From positions 1 through 43,433 of the forward strand of contig NZ_PDOB01000003.1 in NCBI RefSeq assembly GCF_002760665.1: a stretch of 43,433 nt of DNA, read 5' to 3'. The notes below the pieces were generated by a model. That model worked only from the letters and a program-made list of their open reading frames with translations. It searched no databases and was not told the origin of the DNA. Origin of the DNA: Massilia psychrophila (GTDB taxonomy: Bacteria; Pseudomonadota; Gammaproteobacteria; Burkholderiales; Burkholderiaceae_D). Positions 33,457 through 43,433 of the stretch are shown here, piece by piece. How positions within the stretch are numbered: position 1 is the first letter of the stretch; every line of letters starts with the position of its first letter. The position numbers were made by a program, and so were the translations under genes.

Positions 33457-35055
33457 ATGTACACCAACTACTTCAGCCTCAGGCAGTCGCCGTTTTCGAT
33501 CGCGCCCGACCCGCGTTACCTGTTCATGAGCGAGCGCCATCGCGAAGCGCTGGCGCACCTGCTGTACGGCATCGGCAGCGGCGGCGGTTTCGTTCTGCTG
33601 ACGGGCGAAATCGGCGCCGGCAAGACGACCGTGTGCCGCTGTTTCATCGAACAGATTCCGCCGAACTGCAAGCTGGCCTACATCTTCAACCCGAAGCTGT
33701 CGGTGGAAGAGCTGCTGCTGTCGATCTGCGACGAATTTCGCATCGCGCCGGAATCCAGCGGCGCCGCCACCATCAAGACCTACGTCGACGCCATCAACGG
33801 CTACCTGCTGGCCAGCCATGCCGAGGGCAACAACAATGTACTGGTGATCGACGAGGCGCAGAACCTGTCGGCCGACGTGCTCGAACAATTGCGCCTGCTG
33901 ACCAACCTCGAGACGAGCGAGCGCAAGCTGCTGCAGATTATCCTGATCGGCCAGCCGGAACTGCGGGCGATGCTGGCGCGGCCGGAACTTGAACAGTTGG
34001 CGCAGCGCGTCATCGCGCGCTATCACCTCGGTTCCCTGACCGAAATTGAAACCGGCAGCTATATCGCGCACCGGCTGGCGGTGGCCGGGGCAGGCGCGGT
34101 GACCTTGTTTCCGCACCCGCTGGTCAAGCAGGTTTACCGGCTTACCCGTGGCGTGCCGCGCAGGATCAACCTGTTATGCGACCGCGCGCTGCTTGGCGCC
34201 TACGTTGAAGCCGCCAGCGTGGTGACGCCGGCGATCTTGCGCCGCGCCGGGGCCGAAGTGTTTGGCGAACCGGCAGCGCCGGCGAACCGCTGGCCGCGAG
34301 CCGCCGGCGTGCTGGTGGCGATCGCCGCGGTGGGCGGCGCGGCGGCGTGGCAGCTACTGCCGCGCAACGCCGGCGTGCCGGTAACGGCGCGGGTGACGGC
34401 GCCGGCCAGGCCGGTGCCGGAGGTTCTCGTGAAAACGCCGCCGCCCGTGGTGCCGGCGCCGGCCTACGCCAGCGCCGACGATGCGCTGCGCGAACTGGCC
34501 CGCTTGTGGGGCGAGCCGCTGCCGGCCGGCGAGCCATGCCAGGCCGCTTTGAGTCTGAACCTGCACTGCTACCAGGGCAAGGGCGGGCTGTACGAACTGC
34601 GCCTGCTCGACCGTCCGGCCATCCTCACGCTGCGCGACGGCCGTCAAGTCGCATACGCGGTGATGACCGGGCTTGACGACACCACGGCGACGCTGCGCGT
34701 CAACGGCAAGCAGCAAACGTTGAGCGTGGCGGCGATCGCGGCGCGCTTCGACGGCGCCTACACCACGCTGTGGTCGGCACCGCGCGGTTTTCGCGACGAG
34801 GTGGCAATGGGCGAAGTGGGCCCGGACGTCGACTGGATCGGCGCGCGCCTGGCGCAGCTCAATGGCATCAAGGCGCCGGCGCTGAACCAGCCGTTCGACC
34901 GCCGCATGCAAAAGCTGCTGCGCGATTTCCAGGCCGCGCAGAATTTGAAGACGGATGGCGTGGCCGGGCCGCGCACCTACATGCGCCTCGCCCAGTTGGG
35001 CGGGGTCAGCGAACCGCGACTGCTGGCGGGGATGGGAAAGGGGCAGGGCAAATAA
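33457..35055 (+). CDS. gspA: GspA/ExeA-type ATPase with peptidoglycan-binding domain
   Basis: GspA with GspB helps the type II secretion secretin pass and assemble in the cell wall. The 532-residue protein has an N-terminal AAA ATPase (MYTNYFSLRQSPFSIAPDPR; Walker A GEIGAGKT at 50-57; Walker B VLVIDEAQN near 128-136), an ARYHLGSLT sensor region, one membrane helix near residues 283-302, a periplasmic Ala/Pro linker, a C39-like or unclassified module, and a C-terminal peptidoglycan-binding helix bundle (LLRDFQAAQNLKTDGVAGPR). The gene touches gspB. No other gsp gene is in the window. Confidence 0.92.
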   Translation: MYTNYFSLRQSPFSIAPDPRYLFMSERHREALAHLLYGIGSGGGFVLLTGEIGAGKTTVCRCFIEQIPPNCKLAYIFNPKLSVEELLLSICDEFRIAPESSGAATIKTYVDAINGYLLASHAEGNNNVLVIDEAQNLSADVLEQLRLLTNLETSERKLLQIILIGQPELRAMLARPELEQLAQRVIARYHLGSLTEIETGSYIAHRLAVAGAGAVTLFPHPLVKQVYRLTRGVPRRINLLCDRALLGAYVEAASVVTPAILRRAGAEVFGEPAAPANRWPRAAGVLVAIAAVGGAAAWQLLPRNAGVPVTARVTAPARPVPEVLVKTPPPVVPAPAYASADDALRELARLWGEPLPAGEPCQAALSLNLHCYQGKGGLYELRLLDRPAILTLRDGRQVAYAVMTGLDDTTATLRVNGKQQTLSVAAIAARFDGAYTTLWSAPRGFRDEVAMGEVGPDVDWIGARLAQLNGIKAPALNQPFDRRMQKLLRDFQAAQNLKTDGVAGPRTYMRLAQLGGVSEPRLLAGMGKGQGK

Positions 35056-35056
35056 G

Positions 35057-35641
35057 ATGTCGTATATTCTCGAAGCGCTCAAGAAGGCCCAGGCCGAACG
35101 CCAGCTGGGCAGCGCGCCGACCCTGCTGGCGGTGCCGGTCGGGGCGGCGCCGGGCAGGGGCGCGCCTGCGCGACTGCGGCCAATGTTACCCTGGATTGCG
35201 CTGACCGCCGTCGCGCTGGCCGTCGCGCTGGCGGTGCTGGCATGGCGTTTCCAGTCGCCCGTGATGAAGCCAGCACCGGCACCGCTGCAAACTGCGGTAA
35301 CGCCGCCGCCGGCGTCAATGCCACCGCTGGCGGTGGTGCCGTCGTCGGTCCCGGTGCGGCCGGTTGCACCGAGGCCGGTCGCACCGAAGCCGGCGCCGGT
35401 CGCGCTGGAAGAAACGCTGCCGTCGCTGCGCGAACTGCCCGAGCCGATCCGGCAATCCGTGCCGCCGCTGGTCTTCGGCGGCTACATGTATTCGAAAAAT
35501 CCGGCCGATCGCCTGCTGCTGATCGACAAGGCGCTGCGCCACGAAGGCGAAGAAGTCGCGCCCGGCCTGGTACTCGAAAAACTGCTGCCGAAGGCGGCCG
35601 TGATGAATTACAGGGGATACCGTTATCGCGTCCCCTACTGA
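35057..35641 (+). CDS. gspB: GspB-like type II secretion accessory protein
   Basis: From ATG 35057, one base after the gspA stop, the product is 194 residues. It starts [18 protein letters not shown], the family N-terminus, then has a membrane anchor ([19 protein letters not shown]), a long Pro/Ala-rich periplasmic segment with [13 protein letters not shown] repeats, and a C-terminal T2SSB domain ([20 protein letters not shown], then [20 protein letters not shown]). GspB works with GspA to place the secretin in the outer membrane. Length and order match known gspAB pairs. Confidence 0.9.
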   Translation: MSYILEALKKAQAERQLGSAPTLLAVPVGAAPGRGAPARLRPMLPWIALTAVALAVALAVLAWRFQSPVMKPAPAPLQTAVTPPPASMPPLAVVPSSVPVRPVAPRPVAPKPAPVALEETLPSLRELPEPIRQSVPPLVFGGYMYSKNPADRLLLIDKALRHEGEEVAPGLVLEKLLPKAAVMNYRGYRYRVPY

Positions 35642-35672
35642 CATCGAAAGCGGGCCGGCCGGCCCGGTCCGC

Positions 35673-36200
35673 GTGCTTGGCGTGGTCGGCTGGTCCGGCA
35701 GCGGCAAGACCACGCTGCTCGAATACCTGGTCGTTCGACTTGCCGCGCGCGGCCTGCGCATCAACGTCATCAAGCACAGCCATCACGACGTGCTGCTCGA
35801 GCCGCCGCACAAGGACAGTGCCCGCTTTCGCATGGCCGGCGCGGCGCAGGTGATGCTGGCGTCGCCGTTTCGGGTGGCGATCATGCGCGAACTGCGCGGC
35901 GCGGATGAGCCGTCGCTGGCCAGCCACATCGCGTGCCTGGCATCAAGCGACCTGACGTTGGTTGAAGGCTATAAATGGGAGCCGATCGCCAAACTGGAAG
36001 TATACCGGCCGTCTTTGGCGAAGCCGGCACTGTATCCGGATGATCGCAACATTGCCGCGGTGGCGTCGGACACGCCGCGGCCCGACGGCGTCGACCCCGG
36101 GCTCGCATGGCTCGACCTGAACGACCCGGCGGCGGTACTGGGGTGGCTTGACGAGCACCTGGCAAATAATTCCTCAAGTTTTCGCCGTTGCTTCCGATAA
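35673..36200 (+). CDS. mobB: Molybdopterin-guanine dinucleotide biosynthesis adapter protein
   Basis: MobB binds GTP and supports MobA in making the bis-MGD cofactor. The 175-residue product has a P-loop [14 protein letters not shown] at residues 6-19, [26 protein letters not shown] and [17 protein letters not shown], all typical. The start is uncertain. GTG 35673 is the first standard start codon, but the frame is open back to 35607, overlapping gspB. No other molybdenum cofactor gene is nearby. The C-terminus ends in a short polar tail. Confidence 0.9.
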   Translation: MLGVVGWSGSGKTTLLEYLVVRLAARGLRINVIKHSHHDVLLEPPHKDSARFRMAGAAQVMLASPFRVAIMRELRGADEPSLASHIACLASSDLTLVEGYKWEPIAKLEVYRPSLAKPALYPDDRNIAAVASDTPRPDGVDPGLAWLDLNDPAAVLGWLDEHLANNSSSFRRCFR

Positions 36201-36230
36201 TCAGGGACAGCCCATTAACTGGAGCACGAC

Positions 36231-36422
36231 ATGGATGTGTCATCAATTGCCAGACTCTCAACAAGCATGGCCCAAACCGGCACCAAGCAGGAGATCGACA
36301 TCGCGATGCTGAAAAAGGCGCAGAATATCCAGCTGTCGACCGCGACGCAGCTGCTTGCAGCCATTCCCCCGGTGCAGAACCTGCCGGCCAACCTCGGCAA
36401 CACCATCAACACCAAGGCCTGA
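36231..36422 (+). CDS. YjfB-family putative motility protein
   Basis: A 63-residue protein starting MDVSSIARLSTSMAQTGTKQ, with a central helix IDIAMLKKAQNIQLSTATQL and an end LPANLGNTINTKA. This is the pattern of the YjfB family, annotated as putative motility proteins in flagellated bacteria. No flagellar gene is adjacent. A terminator follows directly. Confidence 0.8.
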   Translation: MDVSSIARLSTSMAQTGTKQEIDIAMLKKAQNIQLSTATQLLAAIPPVQNLPANLGNTINTKA

Positions 36423-36446
36423 GGCGTTCAAGCATCGCAATGCAAG

Positions 36447-36480
36447 ACCCGGCCCTTCCGCAGGAGGCGCCGGGTTTTTT
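36447..36480 (+). terminator. Rho-independent terminator after the YjfB-family gene
   Basis: ACCCGGC (36447-36453) and GCCGGGT (36469-36475) form a 7-bp stem, with six T at the end. It insulates the bufA-like gene from upstream transcription. Confidence 0.9.
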
Positions 36481-36548
36481 CATGCCGGCGCCAGCCGGTG
36501 TAGAATTGTGGCATTATCGGTTTTTCGCCTTCCAATCAGGAGCAACAC

Positions 36549-38514
<1,966 letters not shown>

Positions 38515-38515
38515 A

Positions 38516-38536
38516 ACGGCGCCATGCAGGCGCCGT
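38516..38536 (+). terminator. Hairpin after the bufferin operon
   Basis: ACGGCGCC and GGCGCCGT form a perfect 8-bp stem with an ATGCA loop two bases after the stop codon. No T-run follows, so termination is uncertain; it may stabilise the mRNA. Confidence 0.5.
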
Positions 38537-38561
38537 ACGAACATGCCGGCAACGTAAAATT

Positions 38562-38846
38562 TTAGTCAAACGCGCGCAGGACGCGCGCCTCGCCGCTCTG
38601 GTCGGCATGGGCCAGGCCGGCTTCATGGGTGGCGACGATCATGCGTTCGAGCTGGGCGTCTTCGAAACGGACCAGTTCTTCGGTCGCCGCCGTCAGCGCC
38701 ATCGCCAGTTTGGCGCGGGCGCTCTGGTAAAGCAGGCTGGTGTATTGATCGGTATTTCTGAGCAATTCCTCGGCGTTTTCGATTACCAGCCGTAAATCGC
38801 CGATGAGTCGCTCTTGCGCTTGCGGGCTTTCGTCTGGGCTGTTCAT
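38562..38846 (-). CDS. DUF883/ElaB-like protein without membrane anchor
   Basis: The 94-residue product is a helical protein with the DUF883-like start ERLIGDLRLVIENAEELLRN and a long amphipathic region to VATHEAGLAHADQSGE. ElaB/YqjD relatives carry a C-terminal membrane helix and tether ribosomes to the membrane; this one has none. It is convergent with the bufferin operon. The family assignment rests on the N-terminal half. Confidence 0.6.
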   Translation of the reverse strand: MNSPDESPQAQERLIGDLRLVIENAEELLRNTDQYTSLLYQSARAKLAMALTAATEELVRFEDAQLERMIVATHEAGLAHADQSGEARVLRAFD

Positions 38847-39063
38847 GGCAGTTACCTTCGAGCCGGTTGATCACGTCTTATGATATGAGCATGCGAGCCC
38901 ATCCATATTTGTGCACGCGCAAATGAAAAGGATGAACGCGCCTTCTTTTACCTCCGCAATGTCCCGGCGCATCCCCGCCAGCGCGCTAACCTGAATTTTG
39001 CATAAAAAAAGGGCAAGAATGTCATCAGTGATTGATAAAATGTGAGTTATCGAGAAACACAAA

Positions 39064-39894
<831 letters not shown>

Positions 39895-40003
39895 GGTTTC
39901 TCCATTGGTTGATTGCGTCTGCGCTTCCCCAATGCTACCCGTCTGCACTGTGGATTTATCGCCAATAGTCCATAATTCATGTCTTTATGTATCTGGGAAA
40001 TCC

Positions 40004-40831
40004 ATGGACATGTTTTCCGGTCTATCGTCCAGCTTCGCGATCAACGCGCAGGTTTTCCATACAGGGGAACTGTGCGGCGTGGCCGACTTCAGTGACGACC
40101 ATGGGGTCGGACACCTGCACATCGTTCGCCATGGCCGGGCGACGGTATTTTATCCCGATCGCGCGGCGATCGAGATCGAGACGCCCAGCGTTTTGTTTTA
40201 TCCGCGCGCGCTAAACCACCGGCTGGTGGTGCCTGATGCGAGTGCGGCCGATGTGCTGTGCGCAACGATCAGTTTCGCCGGCGGTGCGCAGAACCCGCTG
40301 GCAGGGTCCTTGCCCGATTCACTGCTGGTTCCACTGGACAGTGTCGCCACCTTGGCCGCCACGCTCGACGTGTTGTACCAGGAGGCAGGCGCGGACGCGT
40401 ATGGGCGCCAAGTCATCCTCGACCGGCTCTGTGAGGTGCTGATTGTGCAACTGCTGCGCTACGCGGTCTCGAGCGAGCTTATCGAGCACGGCGCACTGGC
40501 CGGCGCGTCGAACATCTTCCTGGCGCGGGCGCTGTCCGCGATCCACGCACGACCGGGGCAAGCCTGGTCGATCGCCAGCCTGGCGGACGAGGCCGGTATG
40601 TCACGCAGCGCTTTTTCGCGCCTGTTCCATGACGTAGTCGGCGTTACCCCGGCGGCCTACCTGGCCGATTGCCGGATCGCCGCGGCGCAACGGCTGCTGG
40701 ACGAAGACCGCCCGGTCGGCACCGTCGCGCTGGAGGTTGGCTACGGTAGCCAGCCGGCGTTTACCAAAGCGTTTACGCGCCGGGTTGGCATGTCGCCGCG
40801 AGAATGGCGCAAGCGGTCGGGCTCGGGGTGA
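40004..40831 (+). CDS. AraC-family transcriptional regulator
   Basis: From ATG 40004 the product is 275 residues: an N-terminal cupin-like sensing domain (GVGHLHIVRHGRATVFYPDR, SVLFYPRALNHRLVVP) and a C-terminal AraC double helix-turn-helix (WSIASLADEAGMSRSAFSRL, FHDVVGVTPAAYLADCRIAA, then VGYGSQPAFTKAFTRRVGMS). The AraC_binding cupin_6 class is usual beside AhpD-like or oxidoreductase genes. It is divergent from the AhpD-like gene and probably activates it. The ligand is unknown. The frame extends further upstream, but that part overlaps the divergent gene's leader. Confidence 0.93.
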   Translation: MDMFSGLSSSFAINAQVFHTGELCGVADFSDDHGVGHLHIVRHGRATVFYPDRAAIEIETPSVLFYPRALNHRLVVPDASAADVLCATISFAGGAQNPLAGSLPDSLLVPLDSVATLAATLDVLYQEAGADAYGRQVILDRLCEVLIVQLLRYAVSSELIEHGALAGASNIFLARALSAIHARPGQAWSIASLADEAGMSRSAFSRLFHDVVGVTPAAYLADCRIAAAQRLLDEDRPVGTVALEVGYGSQPAFTKAFTRRVGMSPREWRKRSGSG

Positions 40832-40852
40832 GCCGGTCTCGCATCCGGCTCA
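40829..40852 (+). terminator. Hairpin overlapping the araC-type gene stop
   Basis: TGAGCCGG (40829-40836), which contains the stop codon, pairs with CCGGCTCA (40845-40852) around an 8-base loop. No T-run follows, so its role is uncertain. Confidence 0.4.
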
Positions 40853-40919
40853 GCCCGAACGGATCATCAACAAACACGGCAGGCCAACCGCAGCGCCGAT
40901 CAGCGCGCTGGTATTCAGG

Positions 40920-41153
40920 CTAGGCGGCGCTGTTGTTTCCAGCCATCACGCTAATCCGTACATCACCCAGGCTGACCGTCTGGCCGGCGCGAATCTTGGC
41001 GGTCTTGCGCAATTCCTTCTTGCCGTCGACCGAAACGACGCCGCTGGCAACCAGGTTCTTGCCGGCGCCGCCGCTGTCGACCAGTCCCGACAACTTCAGC
41101 AACTGGTTGATCTCGACGAATTCCGTGTTCAATTCGAAAGTTAGTTTCTGCAT
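40920..41153 (-). CDS. S4-domain RNA-binding protein (YbcJ-like)
   Basis: The 77-residue product is a single S4-like fold: FVEINQLLKLSGLVDSGGAG, then KNLVASGVVSVDGKKELRKT and AKIRAGQTVSLGDVRI. This is the YbcJ family, which binds RNA; its exact role is not known. CAAGGA lies upstream of the ATG. It is followed on the same strand, at higher coordinates, by fumC, whose stop is 66 bases upstream, so they could be cotranscribed. Confidence 0.93.
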   Translation of the reverse strand: MQKLTFELNTEFVEINQLLKLSGLVDSGGAGKNLVASGVVSVDGKKELRKTAKIRAGQTVSLGDVRISVMAGNNSAA

Positions 41154-41218
41154 CTTATCCTTGGAGAGTTTGCTTGTTGGTTAAATCGCGCACAGTGTAG
41201 CCGCTGGCGCGAAAAACT

Positions 41219-42613
<1,395 letters not shown>

Positions 42614-42729
42614 GCGACGTCCTGTCGTTTGCGTAAAAGATATTAAAGAGTTTACTCCAACGCGCGTTAATGTCAGTGAGGCGCACATTGTTTGATATCC
42701 ACCGAAGTTTGCTGATAGAGTTTGTTTAT

Positions 42730-43433
42730 ATGCGTCAACATCATTTTTCCTGCCTTGCCCGCCTGGCGAGCGCCTTCGTGCTGTCCGGTATGCTTACGTG
42801 CGCCCAGGCTGTCGAGCTCGGCGACACCCTGGTGCGCTCTCACATCGGCCAGCCTTTGTCGGCCGACATTGAACTGACCGGCATTGTCAATGACGCGGCG
42901 ACGGTGCAGGCAGGCGTGGCCGACACCGAGGTGTACCGCGGCGCCAACATCGCCATCCATCCGGCAGTGGCCGCGCTGGGCATCGTCATTATCCGGCGCG
43001 ACGGCAAGCGCTTCTTGCGCCTCACCTCGCCTAAACTGGTGGACGCCGAATTTATCCACATCTTCTTCGAGTTGAATGAAAACGGTCGCCGCGCGGTGCG
43101 CCAGAGCACGCTGTGGTTCACGCCCGATCCGCATCCGGCGCCGGTGAAGCCGGCGCCGGTAGTATCAGCCGCAGCCGTCCCGGTCGCGGTGCCGGCTTTG
43201 CCGCCGTCAAAACCGCCGGTCCAGCCGCAAGTTGCCGCGTTCCCGGTCGCTGCCACGCCGTTCAAGATGGCGCCGGCGGCCAGGCCAGCGGCGTGCGTGC
43301 AGCAATTTACCGCCGCCCAGATCGGCACCTGCGCCGCGATGGATGCCAGCAATGCTGCCCTAAGCGCCCAGATCGTCGAGCTCGAAGCAAAGGTGCAGCG
43401 CTTGACGGTGGCCATGCGTGCCGCCGCAGCGCC
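42730..43433 (+). CDS. FimV-like protein, N-terminal part (runs off the window)
   Basis: The frame from ATG 42730 is open to the window edge, 234 codons. A signal peptide ([20 protein letters not shown]) is followed by a FimV-type N-terminal domain: [20 protein letters not shown], then [20 protein letters not shown] and [15 protein letters not shown] Pro/Ala/Val-rich linker with a CCGGCGCCGGT direct repeat follows, then [20 protein letters not shown], the start of a coiled coil. FimV-family proteins organise the pole, pili and secretion. Its C-terminal part is outside the window. Confidence 0.85.
   Translation, partial: MRQHHFSCLARLASAFVLSGMLTCAQAVELGDTLVRSHIGQPLSADIELTGIVNDAATVQAGVADTEVYRGANIAIHPAVAALGIVIIRRDGKRFLRLTSPKLVDAEFIHIFFELNENGRRAVRQSTLWFTPDPHPAPVKPAPVVSAAAVPVAVPALPPSKPPVQPQVAAFPVAATPFKMAPAARPAACVQQFTAAQIGTCAAMDASNAALSAQIVELEAKVQRLTVAMRAAAA

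Noticed and set aside
38871-39062. Minus-strand frame of 63 codons (MCFSITHILSITDDI...)
   Set aside because: No ribosome binding site, no family resemblance; lies in an AT-rich spacer.

Overview
The window reads as the chromosome of a high-GC beta-proteobacterium, most likely of the family Oxalobacteraceae (Massilia/Duganella/Janthinobacterium type). The grounds are the gene families and their arrangement: a DUF3579 protein, a stand-alone CobD/CbiB-family protein, rpsP-rimM-trmD-rplS, etfBA next to an acyl-CoA dehydrogenase, a PEP-CTERM protein and YjfB. The genus is an inference. I see no rRNA, tRNA or CRISPR array.

Positions 1-3760 are a graveyard of decayed and mobile DNA. In order there are a coiled-coil protein tail, a frameshifted GNAT acetyltransferase, a broken IS1595-type (ISXO2-like) transposase, an AT-richer gene for a secreted ice-binding-like PEP-CTERM protein whose 3' end runs into the end of a Tn5/IS50-like IS4-family relic, and a gutted GlxA/AraC-type regulator that leads in frame into the GDPD gene. 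Smaller relics lie further on: a LysR effector domain at about 32.0-32.6 kb and an old-yellow-enzyme fragment at about 39.1-39.3 kb.

Positions 3764-22319 are mostly housekeeping: ugpQ-like GDPD, alaS, a TusA-family protein, etfB-etfA with an acyl-CoA dehydrogenase, an unusual lipoprotein with a zinc-protease motif, a TM2 protein, the rpsP-rimM-trmD-rplS operon followed by a CoA-type Nudix hydrolase, a CobD/CbiB-family protein, DUF3579, a CBS-pair protein and a two-domain M16 peptidase. The etfBA promoter region carries a perfect 12-bp palindrome that may be a regulator site.

Positions 22442-31812 hold an SDR oxidoreductase, a secreted TPR protein, and a compact amino-sugar operon on the minus strand (nagK-nagA-SIS deaminase-GH3 hexosaminidase). 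That operon has a consensus sigma70 promoter and a direct repeat just upstream of it. Together its products would release GlcNAc, phosphorylate it, deacetylate it and convert it to fructose-6-phosphate. A secreted CocE/AEH-type hydrolase lies upstream.

Positions 32779-43433 hold a 36-residue lysine-rich protein, a gspA-gspB pair preceded by a small secreted protein, mobB, a YjfB-like protein, and a two-gene bufferin-type RiPP locus. The locus consists of a secreted DUF2282 peptide with four mature cysteines (bufA-like) and one polypeptide that fuses the DUF692/MNIO enzyme to its DUF2063 partner. It is the most interesting system in the window. After it come a DUF883-like protein, an AhpD-like protein divergent from an AraC regulator, an S4 RNA-binding protein, fumC, and the start of a FimV-like protein cut by the window edge.
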